Positions 52,371 to 61,212 of a stretch of 64,000 nt of DNA are shown one piece after another. Positions within the stretch are counted from its first letter, which is position 1, and every line of letters starts with the position of its first letter. The notes beneath the pieces are model-generated. The model was not told the origin of the DNA. It did no database searches and was given only the letters and a program-made list of their open reading frames with translations. The stretch is from Shewanella woodyi ATCC 51908 (GTDB lineage: Bacteria > Pseudomonadota > Gammaproteobacteria > Enterobacterales > Shewanellaceae), in assembly GCF_000019525.1 (NCBI RefSeq), contig NC_010506.1, positions 992,001 through 1,056,000 of the forward strand. The letters are read 5' to 3'. A program made the position numbers and the translations under genes.

Positions 52371-52485
52371 CTTTAACTCTAAATAATTATGAAGGGGCTG
52401 CCTTTAACAGGCTGCCTTTAACAGCCGACCCAGACCTAATAAGCCAAATTAGAAAATGTCACTTACCTTCATTTGAAGGCAAGAA

Positions 52486-53658
52486 TTAATCACATTTTCT
52501 TAAGATAAACATCTGGTAGCCGAACTGGCCAAGGTAGTTACGATAGATGTCGATCTCTTTGCTGATATTTTGCAGTGCTTGAGAGCCTTGCATCTCGCTC
52601 TTTAACTCTTCGGTGCGTGATATCAATGGTTCATAGTAGTTCTGCCAAGCTTGGTGACTGAGTGTAAAGTGCTCCAGTACTTCATAACCTGCCGCTTCTA
52701 TCTGTTTGAGACGGGTCGCCACAGTTTGGATATCTGGGTATTCACCTTTCCAAAACTCAACTGCTGTGTCATCTGGTGTATCTGATAACCAAACGAGATC
52801 GCTTAACATCAAAATTCCATTTTTAGCCAGTAGCGGCCTCCACTGCGACAGTGCTTGTGGCACGCCCATGATGTAAGCGCTGCCCTCGGCCCACATCAGA
52901 TCGAAACTGCCATTATCAAAAGGCAGTTCTGTCATGCTGGCACAAACAGTCTTCAGCCTAGCTCCCAAGCCTTCTGCTTTAAAGCGTTCGTTGACGCTTT
53001 CAAGTGCCGACTGCTCGTTATCAACGCTTGTAATAGAGGCCGTGGTATTTTTCGCTAGTAATCTGGTTGATAACCCTTTACCGCAACCTATCTCAAGGAT
53101 CGTTTTTGGCTGTTTGGGTAGAAGTGATATCGCTTTTAGCGTTTCACTTTCACTACCTGGCGCCCAACGCTCAAGTGATTCAAAGACCTTCATAAAGTCA
53201 GCCATATATTGATCGTGTTCATTCATATCTTTTGATAACCATTTTAATCGCAGGGCTTCTTTTTCACTGAAACCTTGCTTCATTAACCAATCTAAGTGTG
53301 CATCCGGCGCTAATGTATCTAGGCTCTCATGCCATGTTTTTAACCCGCCTTCGCCCAGCATTGCGGCGAGAAGCTGTCGTGATTGCTGCTTTTGAGAAAT
53401 CTCTTCATCCAGAGTTTGTAGGCGGTTTTGTAGAAGCTTGCGATCGACTTTAGCTTCCAAACAGGCCTTACACTCTTTAAGCGTTAAGCCTCCCGCCTGC
53501 AGTTTCTGAATTAAACGAATACGCTGGAGATCTTTGTCACTGTAGCTCCTATATCCGTTACTTAGCCTTTGGCCTTTTATCAGTTGCAGCTTCTCATAGT
53601 AGAGTAGGGCGGTACGTGATAAGCCCACTTCTATAGCAAGTTCAGTGATTCGATACAC
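52486..53658 (-). CDS. MerR-type regulator fused to a SAM-dependent methyltransferase
   Basis: A 390-aa protein starting at a GTG (53658). Residues 1-70 form a MerR winged HTH (MYRITELAIEVGLSRTALLY, NGYRSYSDKDLQRIRLIQKL). A helical dimerisation region (about 70-120) and a TipAS-like helical linker follow. Residues about 185-300 are a class I methyltransferase: ILEIGCGKGLSTRLLA (about 189-204, motif I), SITSVDNEQSAL (motif II) and MTELPFDNGSFDLMWAEGSA (about 241-260). The protein could link ligand sensing, DNA binding and small-molecule methylation. It is alone, next to the tandem array, in the repeat-rich region. Confidence 0.85.
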   Translation of the reverse strand: MYRITELAIEVGLSRTALLYYEKLQLIKGQRLSNGYRSYSDKDLQRIRLIQKLQAGGLTLKECKACLEAKVDRKLLQNRLQTLDEEISQKQQSRQLLAAMLGEGGLKTWHESLDTLAPDAHLDWLMKQGFSEKEALRLKWLSKDMNEHDQYMADFMKVFESLERWAPGSESETLKAISLLPKQPKTILEIGCGKGLSTRLLAKNTTASITSVDNEQSALESVNERFKAEGLGARLKTVCASMTELPFDNGSFDLMWAEGSAYIMGVPQALSQWRPLLAKNGILMLSDLVWLSDTPDDTAVEFWKGEYPDIQTVATRLKQIEAAGYEVLEHFTLSHQAWQNYYEPLISRTEELKSEMQGSQALQNISKEIDIYRNYLGQFGYQMFILRKCD

Positions 53659-53761
53659 GGTTTAACCCCACTGCATTATTTGAATATGAGTACTTTAAAC
53701 TATGAAGCTATAGACAGGTCAATCAAATTTTTACCAAAGAGTTCATAAATAGTACGAAGGG

Positions 53762-54755
53762 AAGCGTAGATACTCATGAAGGTATGATCTTCAAAACCTA
53801 TTCAATACACACTTAGCTAAAAGCTCTAACCACGGAGTACACAGAGACCACGGAGAGGAGCGAAAGCCAAATCGAAGAGGTACTCTTGTTTCAAATCAGA
53901 GGCGCTTGCGGCGTCTCGTAGAACTTTCTCAAAATAAAGAGTGCACATACGTCGCTGGTAAGCGTAGATCCCCATGAATGATTGACCTTCAATATCCTAT
54001 CCAATACAAACTTAGCTAAAAGCTTTTAACCACGGAGTACACAGAGACCACGGAGAGGAGCGAAAGCCAAATCGAAGAGGTACTCTTGTTTCAAATCAGA
54101 GGCGCTTGCGGCGTCTCGTAGAACTTTCTCAAAATAAAGAGTGCACATACGTCGCTGGTAAGCGTAGATCCCCATGAATGATTGACCTTCAACAGCCTAT
54201 CCAATACACACTTAGCTAAAAGCTCTAACCACGGAGTACACAGAGACCACGGAGAGGAGCGAAAGCCAAATCGAAGAGATACTTTTGTTTCAAATCAGAG
54301 GTGCTTGCGGCGTCTCGTAGAACTTTCTCAAAATAAAGAGTGCACATACGTCGCTGGTAAGCGTAGATCCCCATGAATGATTGACCTTCAACAGCCTATC
54401 CAATACACACTTAGCTAAAAGCTCTAACCACGGAGTACACAGAGACCACGGAGAGGAGCGAAAGCCAAATCGAAGAGATACTCTTGTTTCAAATCAGAGG
54501 TGTAGATGCGGCTGCGAGCTTCCAAAACAGGGTGAGGTTTCACGGAGTGAAACTCTTCGAGCGAGAGATAGGGATATCGAACTGGCTGTTTAACAGGGAA
54601 GTTATTGGTTTTGGTAGAGCCCACAGGGATTGTGCTTGCGGCGTCTCGCAGAACTTTCTCAAAATAAAGAGTGCACATAGCTCGCTGGAGGCGATAGATA
54701 CCAATGAAGGTTCGATTTAGAGCCACCCTCCAAACGCCAAACCTAGCCAAAAGTT
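53762..54755. repeat. Tandem array of a ~199-bp unit (four copies plus a partial fifth)
   Basis: Copies start at AAGCGTAGAT: 53762-53959 (198 bp), 53960-54159 (200), 54160-54358 (199) and 54359-54689 (331), then a degenerate partial copy to about 54755. Copies 2 and 3 are nearly identical, which points to recent amplification. Each copy contains ACCACGGAGTACACAGAGAC, related to the R1-R3 core in opposite orientation. Short open frames inside (for example with HGVHRDHGEERKPN) repeat with the unit, have no ribosome site and are not genes. The array spans nearly all of the 1.19-kb gap 53659-54844. Confidence 0.9.
54503..54634. repeat. 132-bp segment present only in array copy 4
   Basis: Copy 4 equals the other units plus 132 bp inserted after CAAATCAGAGGTG. 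The segment contains a perfect 7-bp hairpin (54537-54553, loop GGA) and shares both ends with the repeat at 49060-49131 (inverted) but has a different interior. It also shares about 25 bp with R2. It could be an insertion, or an ancestral part that the other copies lost. Confidence 0.7.
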
Positions 54756-54780
54756 AAAATTCAAATTAAGAAAATGTCAT

Positions 54781-54800
54781 CAGCCTTCATTCGAAGGCTG
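54781..54800 (-). terminator. Hairpin after the LpxL-type gene
   Basis: A perfect 8-bp stem (CAGCCTTC/GAAGGCTG, loop ATTC) lies 45 bp after the stop at 54845. The AAAATGTCA block beside it also occurs beside the similar hairpin near 52460. It may terminate the leftward acyltransferase gene. Confidence 0.45.
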
Positions 54801-54844
54801 GCTAACTTGAGTGGTAAAGAGAGTAAACTGTGGCGACTCACCAG

Positions 54845-55768
54845 TTAATAAACCGATGGGTCACTCTCATTAGGCCGTGTCTTAAATCGTCTGTGCAACC
54901 ACATATATTGGGCGCGGTTTTTATTGATGATCTGCTCGATAATGCCATTACCGCGTTTAGCATCTTCCACCTCATCTTTAGTGGGGAAGCTATCCAGTGG
55001 CGCCATGATCTCAATGGTATAACCCTTATCATCGGTATTTCGCTCGACGCTAAAGGGGAGCACTTTGGCTTTGCCTAAACGAGCCAAGGTGGTTGCGCCT
55101 GTGATGGTGGCAGCATCGGGCATGGCGAAAAAGGGGATAAAGGTGGCACTTGAGCGGCCAAAATCTTGATCGGCTGTGTACCAGATAACATCTGGGCTAC
55201 GTAGGCAGCGAACCATCTGGCGAATATCTCGCTTAGGCACCAATGCCTTGTTGGACCTTAGACGGCCTTTGACCTGAAGGTACTCCATCACTGGGTTGTT
55301 ATGGGGGCGATAAACTCCAACTCCTGGTTGGAACTGCCCAAAAATTCTTGCGCCCATCTCTAAAGGTAAACAGTGTACGGCGAAAAGGATCACGCCATTG
55401 CCATCCTTGAGTGTTTGCTCAACATGCTCTTGACCTTTTATGGTCATATGGCGCTGAATTTTGTCATCTGACCACCACCAAGCGTTGATGGTATCAAAGA
55501 TAGCTTTACCTGTTTCCTCGAAGTTTTTGTTCAGCAATACCTCCTGCTCTGCCTGTGGCATATCGGGGAAGCAGAGCTCAAGATTACGCTTGGCGGTATG
55601 AACACGGCTGCCGAGCAGCTTTTTTGCTAAACGTCCAAGCCCTGCCCCGATTTTCATCTGAGCCGATAATGGCAGCAGTTGGGTTAAGCGCATTAAGCCG
55701 ACACCAAGCCAGAGTAGCCAAAATTTTGGATGAAAGAGATGATTTGAAAATTGCGCTTTTTCTACCAC
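54845..55768 (-). CDS. lpxL: Lipid A acyltransferase (LpxL/LpxP/HtrB type)
   Basis: A 307-aa inner-membrane enzyme that adds a secondary acyl chain to Kdo2-lipid IVA. The N-terminal helix (FWLLWLGVGLMRLTQLLPL) and the catalytic HCLPLE (H-x4-E, about residues 132-137) are clear. Later motifs include GVGVYRPHNNPVMEYL (about 149-164), DVIWYTADQDFGRSSATFIP (about 193-212) and the end QYMWLHRRFKTRP. It is annotated lpxL by type; LpxP or LpxM cannot be excluded by eye. The start is a GTG (55768) with a weak ribosome site. It is divergent from hldE, another LPS gene, over a 156-bp shared promoter region. Confidence 0.9.
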   Translation of the reverse strand: MVEKAQFSNHLFHPKFWLLWLGVGLMRLTQLLPLSAQMKIGAGLGRLAKKLLGSRVHTAKRNLELCFPDMPQAEQEVLLNKNFEETGKAIFDTINAWWWSDDKIQRHMTIKGQEHVEQTLKDGNGVILFAVHCLPLEMGARIFGQFQPGVGVYRPHNNPVMEYLQVKGRLRSNKALVPKRDIRQMVRCLRSPDVIWYTADQDFGRSSATFIPFFAMPDAATITGATTLARLGKAKVLPFSVERNTDDKGYTIEIMAPLDSFPTKDEVEDAKRGNGIIEQIINKNRAQYMWLHRRFKTRPNESDPSVY

Positions 55769-55924
55769 GATAAACTCGAAAGATTATGAACCTGAGGCGG
55801 TATTCTAACGCAATTTAGTTATAAATGGCTGGAAAAAGCTGGAAAATTACTGGTGTTCTTCGCTCCTATTAAGCACAAAATTAGGTACAATCAGTGATTA
55901 ATTTTGAAAACAGATATGAGCGTT

Positions 55925-57355
55925 ATGAAGGTTTCTCTGCCAGCATTTGAAAAAGCTAAGGTTTTAGTCGTCGGTGATGTCATGTTAGATCGCTACTGGA
56001 CGGGCCCAACTGGTCGTATTTCACCGGAAGCCCCTGTACCTGTAGTGCAGATCAAACAGATCGAAGACAGACCCGGTGGTGCGGCAAACGTAGCCTTGAA
56101 CGTGGCCACGTTAGGTGGACAAGTTTGTCTGGCTGGTATTGTCGGCAAAGATGAAACCGCTGAGGCGCTAACTCAAGGGATCCAGGCGTTAGGTGTTGAG
56201 CCTAAATGGCACTGTGTCGAAGATAAGCCTACCATCACTAAGCTTAGGGTGATGTCCAGAAACCAGCAGCTCATTCGTCTGGATTTTGAGGAGGCTTACC
56301 CTGTTGAGGAGAGTGTCTCTCTGTTTCAAAAGTCTGAAGCCCTGCTAGACAATGTTGGCGTGGTGGTATTATCTGATTACGCCAAAGGTGCGGTGACTGA
56401 CCCCCAAGCGTTTATCAAGCTTGCAAAATCTAAAGGGGTCAAAGTGCTTGTAGACCCTAAAGGAAGTGACTTTTCCCGCTACCGTGGCGCCTCTTTGTTA
56501 ACCCCAAATATGAGCGAGTTTGAAGGGGTGGTTGGCGCCGTTAGTTCAGAAGCGGATCTGGTGGCTAAGGCGCAAACCTTGCTAGCGAATTTTGAGATTG
56601 AAGCGATTTTGGTCACCCGCTCTGAAAAGGGGATGACCCTGATCACTTCTGAAGGACCTGAGCTGCATATTCCAACGGTTGCCCGTGAGGTGTATGACGT
56701 GACAGGCGCCGGTGATACGGTGATTTCGGCCTTAGCGACAGCTTTGGCTGCTGGCAGTGAGCTGCCTCAGGCTTGTGCCATTGCCAATACCGCTGCGGGT
56801 ATTGTTGTGGCCAAGCTAGGCACATCAACAGTGAGCCGTATTGAGTTAATTGAGGCGCTCTCTTTGAATCAGGGCGAGTCAGGCTTTGGCTCTGTCAGTG
56901 AAGATCAACTCGTTTACGCATTAGAGCAAGCTAAGCTTCGAGGCGAGCGTGTGGTGATGACCAATGGCTGCTTCGATATTTTACATGCAGGCCATGTGAG
57001 TTACTTGAAGCAAGCTAAGGCCTTGGGTGATCGCTTGATTGTTGCTGTGAATGATGATGAATCGGTTAGGCGTTTGAAGGGTGATGGTCGCCCTGTGAAT
57101 CAGGTTGATCGTCGCATGTCTGTGTTAGCTGGATTGGCTTCGGTGGATTGGGTGGTTCCTTTCACTGAGGATACCCCGCAGCGGATCATCTCTAGATTAC
57201 TTCCCGATATGTTGGTTAAGGGCGGTGATTATAAGATTGAGGAGATCGCCGGCGGTGAAGAGGTGATTGCATCTGGCGGTACTGTGATGGTGCTGGGATT
57301 TGAAGATGGGATCTCGACGACTAAAATTATCGAAAATATCATGGCGAATCAGTGA
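55925..57355 (+). CDS. hldE: Bifunctional heptose-7-phosphate kinase / heptose-1-phosphate adenylyltransferase
   Basis: Makes ADP-heptose for the LPS inner core. The 476-aa protein has an N-terminal PfkB-type kinase ([20 protein letters not shown] at about residues 13-32, [19 protein letters not shown], and the ATP/anion-hole [20 protein letters not shown] near 258-277). The C-terminal cytidylyltransferase-type domain has [19 protein letters not shown] (about 345-363) and [21 protein letters not shown] start at 55925 (MKVSLPAF), which matches the E. coli N-terminus; an ATG three codons earlier is possible. The stop overlaps the next gene's GTG. Confidence 0.97.
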   Translation: MKVSLPAFEKAKVLVVGDVMLDRYWTGPTGRISPEAPVPVVQIKQIEDRPGGAANVALNVATLGGQVCLAGIVGKDETAEALTQGIQALGVEPKWHCVEDKPTITKLRVMSRNQQLIRLDFEEAYPVEESVSLFQKSEALLDNVGVVVLSDYAKGAVTDPQAFIKLAKSKGVKVLVDPKGSDFSRYRGASLLTPNMSEFEGVVGAVSSEADLVAKAQTLLANFEIEAILVTRSEKGMTLITSEGPELHIPTVAREVYDVTGAGDTVISALATALAAGSELPQACAIANTAAGIVVAKLGTSTVSRIELIEALSLNQGESGFGSVSEDQLVYALEQAKLRGERVVMTNGCFDILHAGHVSYLKQAKALGDRLIVAVNDDESVRRLKGDGRPVNQVDRRMSVLAGLASVDWVVPFTEDTPQRIISRLLPDMLVKGGDYKIEEIAGGEEVIASGGTVMVLGFEDGISTTKIIENIMANQ

Positions 57356-58203
57356 TCTGGACAGCGCTTGCGCTAACTACAGGCCTTTACCTTACTCAGG
57401 TTAATGATAAGCAGGTTCTCCTGTGTGAAACTGAGTTGCTCCAGCCCTGCTTGCAAGAGTTATCCCCTAATGCTCGCAGGCAGCTGCCTGCCATTGCCGC
57501 CGACGTTAACACGCTTTTAGGTGTGCGTGGCGCCATGGTGTTGCCCCTGCAAGATACCGACACTGCAGGGGTAATTTTACTGGATCGGGAGCAGTTACCC
57601 TATTCACTCTCTATCGAGCTTTCAGGCTCACTCCACTCTTTTACGTTAGCCCAGCAGTTGAAGGTGACCCTTTTGCATGAAATCGGTCATCTTGAGGCAA
57701 TAGCACTTCTGGAGTCGGGGGCAATAGATGCGCTCTCTCCCTATCGACATGAATGGATTGCAGATTGCTATCTCATCTGGCGTCTTGCCAAAGAGGATAA
57801 GGGGCTAGGTTTAGCTTGGCAGCAGTATCATAGACGAAATGTAAATATGATGCAGAATGTTGAGAATATTAGCCACTGGACCGTGCCTATCATGGCTCAG
57901 GTTTTTAACCGTTATGATGTTGAGCAGCTGGTTAAATTTGATAGTTTCAATGAGTTTATGCAAGATGCTCTGCCTAGACTCTCAGAGGAGAGTCAAGACA
58001 GTCTAGATGAGTTCGCTAGTCTATTTCATCGTACGTTTAGTACCCAAGTGATGCACTTTTTACCTGATTATATGTTTTGGCGTAAACCTGTTTTAGGCCA
58101 ATTACTGGAGCCGACACTGGTTACATTATTAGGTGAGCATGCCGCCCGAGAGTGGATGAAAAACCAAAAGTTACCCTCCAAAATGAGTCTTCAGCGGTTT
58201 TAA
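57352..58203 (+). CDS. Zincin-like protein translationally coupled to hldE
   Basis: A 283-aa protein starting at a GTG that overlaps the hldE stop (GTGA), so translation is coupled. The sequence [20 protein letters not shown] (about residues 103-122) contains HEIGH, a HExxH zinc-peptidase motif, followed 20-30 residues later by [14 protein letters not shown], whose Glu/Asp could be the third metal ligand. An N-terminal stretch ([18 protein letters not shown]) is hydrophobic but short, so export is uncertain. No further family features are clear to me. It could be an LPS- or envelope-linked protease or a non-catalytic relative. Confidence 0.75.
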   Translation: MIWTALALTTGLYLTQVNDKQVLLCETELLQPCLQELSPNARRQLPAIAADVNTLLGVRGAMVLPLQDTDTAGVILLDREQLPYSLSIELSGSLHSFTLAQQLKVTLLHEIGHLEAIALLESGAIDALSPYRHEWIADCYLIWRLAKEDKGLGLAWQQYHRRNVNMMQNVENISHWTVPIMAQVFNRYDVEQLVKFDSFNEFMQDALPRLSEESQDSLDEFASLFHRTFSTQVMHFLPDYMFWRKPVLGQLLEPTLVTLLGEHAAREWMKNQKLPSKMSLQRF

Positions 58204-58336
58204 ACTGAACCTTAGCTGAACACTTTTTCATTAGTCTATGGATCGGAGAAGTTACTAAAGAAATCCCTAAATTGGTTTGATAGCATCGGTGATGACTATT
58301 TAAAGCAATAATGATATTGAGTAGGGGGATGTTAAG

Positions 58337-58891
58337 GTGGCTAAGCGTTCGAAAGCGGAAACAGAGCAAACGATCAATCTAATTATGGATGAGGCGCTTA
58401 AACAGCTTCTGTCTTTAGGCTACGACTCCATGTCCTACACTACCTTGTCGACAGCAACCGGAATAAGTCGCACTGGGATAAGTCATCACTTCCCTCATAA
58501 GGCTAATTTCCTGATACGTTTAGATCCGCAAATTAGCAGACTTTTTCTGGAGGAGTTGGATTTTAGCAACTTGGGTACACTCGAAGAGTCATGGATTGAG
58601 TCGATAAAACACCCCACAGGACGCATGGTACTTAAACTGTTTTTCAGTCTGTGTGGCGATCACTGTGAAGATGTGATTCAGTTTAGGGCGATCCATTTAG
58701 CTAGAGAGAGGGCTTATGAGATGTTTGGTCTAGAGGGGGAGAAGTTAGTTACCGGATTAATCGGGAGAAGTGCCGTGATGCTTATGTCGCAATCGACACA
58801 CATTAAAGTGCCTCAATTACAGGCCAATGAGTTGAAAACGCGAAACCGTGGGAACACAGAAAGTCGTTTAGCGATTCTCTCTGAGTATTAA
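58337..58891 (+). CDS. TetR-family transcriptional regulator
   Basis: A 184-aa regulator. The N-terminal TetR HTH is recognisable (TINLIMDEALKQLLSLGYDS, then YTTLSTATGISRTGISHHFP and HKANFLIRL, about residues 12-60). The rest is a helical ligand domain with two cysteines close together (SLCGDHCED, about 103-111). The start is a GTG (58337) with AGGGGG about eight bases upstream. The 3' end overlaps the convergent 88-aa gene by 24 bp. Its target is not clear; the closest genes are the zincin-like gene and the small convergent gene. Confidence 0.88.
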   Translation: MAKRSKAETEQTINLIMDEALKQLLSLGYDSMSYTTLSTATGISRTGISHHFPHKANFLIRLDPQISRLFLEELDFSNLGTLEESWIESIKHPTGRMVLKLFFSLCGDHCEDVIQFRAIHLARERAYEMFGLEGEKLVTGLIGRSAVMLMSQSTHIKVPQLQANELKTRNRGNTESRLAILSEY

Positions 58892-59134
58892 AGTGGGGTT
58901 AAAGTTGATATCTCCCTCACTATCGATTGTTACTAGCTTATCATCTTGTCTAGCAACCGCTGTTTTTTCATGGCTAGACTGCCTGACAAAAAGTAGCTGA
59001 TAACCTAGCTTTGCTAGCGTGTAGAATGCAAATCTTTGAGCCGTAGAAAGTCGGTGCCAGTGTTGATCTATATTAGGCTGTTCAAGCCTTCTGTCATCGA
59101 AACTTTCGGTTGAATTAATAGCGGCAACTTGCAT
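58868..59134 (-). CDS. Small hypothetical protein convergent with the TetR gene
   Basis: An 88-aa protein, leftward. Ordered sequence with DQHWHRLSTAQRFAFYTLAK (about residues 23-42) and LGYQLLFVRQSSHEKTAVAR, followed by the strand-like DKLVTIDSEGDINFNP. Similar small proteins with a RLSxAQRFA core occur in Shewanella, as far as I recall. It overlaps the TetR coding sequence by 24 bp at the 3' ends. No function known. Confidence 0.6.
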   Translation of the reverse strand: MQVAAINSTESFDDRRLEQPNIDQHWHRLSTAQRFAFYTLAKLGYQLLFVRQSSHEKTAVARQDDKLVTIDSEGDINFNPTLILRENR

Positions 59135-59437
59135 CGTTAAACCCCTGCTAAATAATTTTGCAAAACTTGCTTTTGTTGCACTATATAAGCAGATGTTTAT
59201 CTATCATGCAAGAGTTCGCCTAATAAATAACCGTTCGACTGATACTTATCGAAAAATAATGCCAGCTATTCCTTTCTATTTTCCTCATACATACTCCTCT
59301 GTTTAGTATATGTTTACTCCTCTTTTTACCCTTGGGCGCTGGCGAGATTATCTATGGTCGGGTATCATCCTCACAGCATAAAATATCATCAACAGATGGA
59401 ATAACCTTGACTTTAAGGCCCAGCATAAAAAGGAGTA
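59135..59437. other. 303-bp divergent intergenic region
   Basis: Separates the leftward 88-aa gene and the rightward 198-aa gene. AT-rich, with two copies of TACTCCTCT (about 59288 and 59314) inside similar surroundings. No RNA gene or repeat family is recognised. Confidence 0.5.
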
Positions 59438-60034
59438 ATGCAAAATATGGAGATCCAGTCTCAACCCCAAGCAAGTAGCGAACCCGTTAAACGCTTCCCT
59501 CAATTGGATAATCAAGAGCTGATTAAGTCGAGCTTTTGGATAAGCCAAGTTTTTATGATTATTGCTACTGTGACGGGGGTTTTCCTTGCCGCGCAGGAGG
59601 GACTTTCACAGGCAATAACTTTTGATACATTAACCAATAAGCAGAATAACTATTATCTGCGTCATGCGCTTTATGATGAGGTCAGCGATAACGTTCAACT
59701 GCTTAATGAATATAGGGAGAATATTGTTGGTAAACCCACTTCGACAATAAAGAACTTTCACCCAAATATGGCGACATTTGTCTGGGAAAATATGCGTTAC
59801 TCTCAATACACATTAGAGACGCCTTCTGCGATTTTATCAGAAACTCGACGTTTCTATATGCAAGCTGAAGATATAGTGAATAAAATTGAGACCCGAGTGT
59901 ATGGAGCTCAATACGGTGGTGGCTTATTGAAGGAGTTAACCGAGAAGGTATCGACTCAAACATTGCCAGCGTTAAAAGCTAATTACACAGAACTTGCTAA
60001 CGAGTTAAAACGTAACGACATCATAGTCGAGTAA
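59438..60034 (+). CDS. Single-pass membrane protein upstream of the rhomboid gene
   Basis: A 198-aa protein with one membrane helix (SSFWISQVFMIIATVTGVFL, about residues 31-50) after a polar N-terminus. The rest is a helical, probably extracytoplasmic domain (LYDEVSDNVQLLNEYRENIV, PSAILSETRRFYMQAEDIVN). AGGAG lies only two bases before the ATG at 59438 and 11 before the ATG at 59447, so the start is uncertain between them. It ends 12 bp before the rhomboid start and could be its co-expressed partner or substrate. Family not recognised. Confidence 0.7.
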   Translation: MQNMEIQSQPQASSEPVKRFPQLDNQELIKSSFWISQVFMIIATVTGVFLAAQEGLSQAITFDTLTNKQNNYYLRHALYDEVSDNVQLLNEYRENIVGKPTSTIKNFHPNMATFVWENMRYSQYTLETPSAILSETRRFYMQAEDIVNKIETRVYGAQYGGGLLKELTEKVSTQTLPALKANYTELANELKRNDIIVE

Positions 60035-60046
60035 AAGGAATTGAAT

Positions 60047-61129
60047 ATGATTATGAGCTGTCCTGGCTGCAACAGCAGCAATATGAAGGTTTATGACTTC
60101 CACGGTGAGGAGGTAGATAGCTGCCAAAGTTGCGGTGGGCTTTGGTTTGAGAACGGCGAGCTTAATGCTGCACTTTCGAGCGCGGATAATGGCGATAGCT
60201 GTGTGCGAGTTGAGGAGAGTCTAGGCGAGCATTTGGGGGATTCTAAACGTCACTGTCACCACTGTGATGTGGGGATGCAACATTATCACTTGATGCAGGG
60301 CTATCAAATTGAGGTTGATGTTTGCCATAGCTGTAGTGGCTTATGGATTGATGAAGATGAGAGAGTCAAAGTTGTACAGTCTCCTTTAGTGAAGAGTCTG
60401 CTTGCTGATTTAGATGCAAAAATTAGCGCAAAAACCTGGTTCTTTCAGTTTTTATCCCAGATGCCAGTCGAGTTTAACTTAAAGCCTAAATCTCGCCCGG
60501 TTGTCACTTATCTCTTGCTGGCGTTGAATATTCTAATTTTTCTTGCATACGGTTTCGACATGTCGACTACCGATACTGTATTTGAAAACTTTGCCATGCG
60601 ATCAAACGAGGTATTAGCGGGGCATCAGCCTTGGACTTTGGTGAGCCATATGTTCCTCCATGGTGACTTTATGCACCTAGTGGGCAATATGTACTTTCTC
60701 TATGTTGTTGGAGATAACTTAGAAGACGCTTTAGGGCGAGTGAAGTTTCTAGGTGTTTATCTTATTTGTGGCTTTGCCGCAGCGGCAGCACAGATAGCAT
60801 CAGATCCGGGTTCTGGCATCTATATGGTCGGCGCCAGTGGTGCCATTGCAGGGCTGTTTGGTATGTACCTACTTTGGTTCCGCCATGCGAGTTTGACCTT
60901 TATGTTTGTGGTCTATCAGAAGAAATTAAGCCCAATGGCGTTTTTTGCTATCTGGCTAGGTTTCAATATTTTTGGCTTATTGATGGCGGGTCAAGGGGTG
61001 GCTTACTGGGCTCATATTGGTGGCTTTGTTGCTGGTTTAATTATCGGCGCGGCATTAAAAGATCGGGTGATGGAGTCTAACCCTATCCTTGCCATGCTGA
61101 ATGAGCCTGAGGTGAAGGTAGCACGTTAA
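60047..61129 (+). CDS. Rhomboid intramembrane serine protease with N-terminal zinc-ribbon domains
   Basis: A 360-aa protein. Residues 1-115 hold two zinc-ribbon units of the TFIIB-like kind: CPGC with CQSCGGLWFENGEL (about 5-45) and CHHCD with CHSCSGLWIDEDER (about 70-110). The membrane domain (about 150-350) is a rhomboid: HMFLHGDFMHLVGNMYFLYV (about 201-220), catalytic Ser in VGASGAIAGLFGMY (about 258-271) and His in AHIGGFVAGLIIG (about 323-335). The start at 60047 has AAGGA seven bases upstream. The ribbons, cytosolic by inference, could regulate the protease. Confidence 0.92.
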   Translation: MIMSCPGCNSSNMKVYDFHGEEVDSCQSCGGLWFENGELNAALSSADNGDSCVRVEESLGEHLGDSKRHCHHCDVGMQHYHLMQGYQIEVDVCHSCSGLWIDEDERVKVVQSPLVKSLLADLDAKISAKTWFFQFLSQMPVEFNLKPKSRPVVTYLLLALNILIFLAYGFDMSTTDTVFENFAMRSNEVLAGHQPWTLVSHMFLHGDFMHLVGNMYFLYVVGDNLEDALGRVKFLGVYLICGFAAAAAQIASDPGSGIYMVGASGAIAGLFGMYLLWFRHASLTFMFVVYQKKLSPMAFFAIWLGFNIFGLLMAGQGVAYWAHIGGFVAGLIIGAALKDRVMESNPILAMLNEPEVKVAR

Positions 61130-61159
61130 TTTTTACGCTTGTACTGTAAACGTATTTAA

Positions 61160-61184
61160 AAAAGGCTGCAGTTGCAGCCTTTTT
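61160..61184. terminator. Bidirectional intrinsic terminator
   Basis: An 11-bp perfect stem (AAAAGGCTGCA/TGCAGCCTTTT, loop of 2) with T-runs on both strands lies between the converging rhomboid and MipA-like genes. Confidence 0.85.
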
Positions 61185-61212
61185 ATTGCTTATTTTATGG
61201 TGCTTGGCATGG

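Noticed and set aside
54182..54593. Two similar open frames on the plus strand inside the array
   Set aside because: They repeat with the 199-bp unit, have no ribosome site and arise because the repeat happens to be open in one frame.
49200..54755. Chromosomal integron cassette array
   Set aside because: Single genes in one direction suggested it, but I found no attC-like paired cores (RYYYAAC/GTTRRRY) and no integrase; the repeats have different structure.
53762..54755. CRISPR array
   Set aside because: The unit is about 199 bp with no short repeat-spacer alternation and no cas genes.
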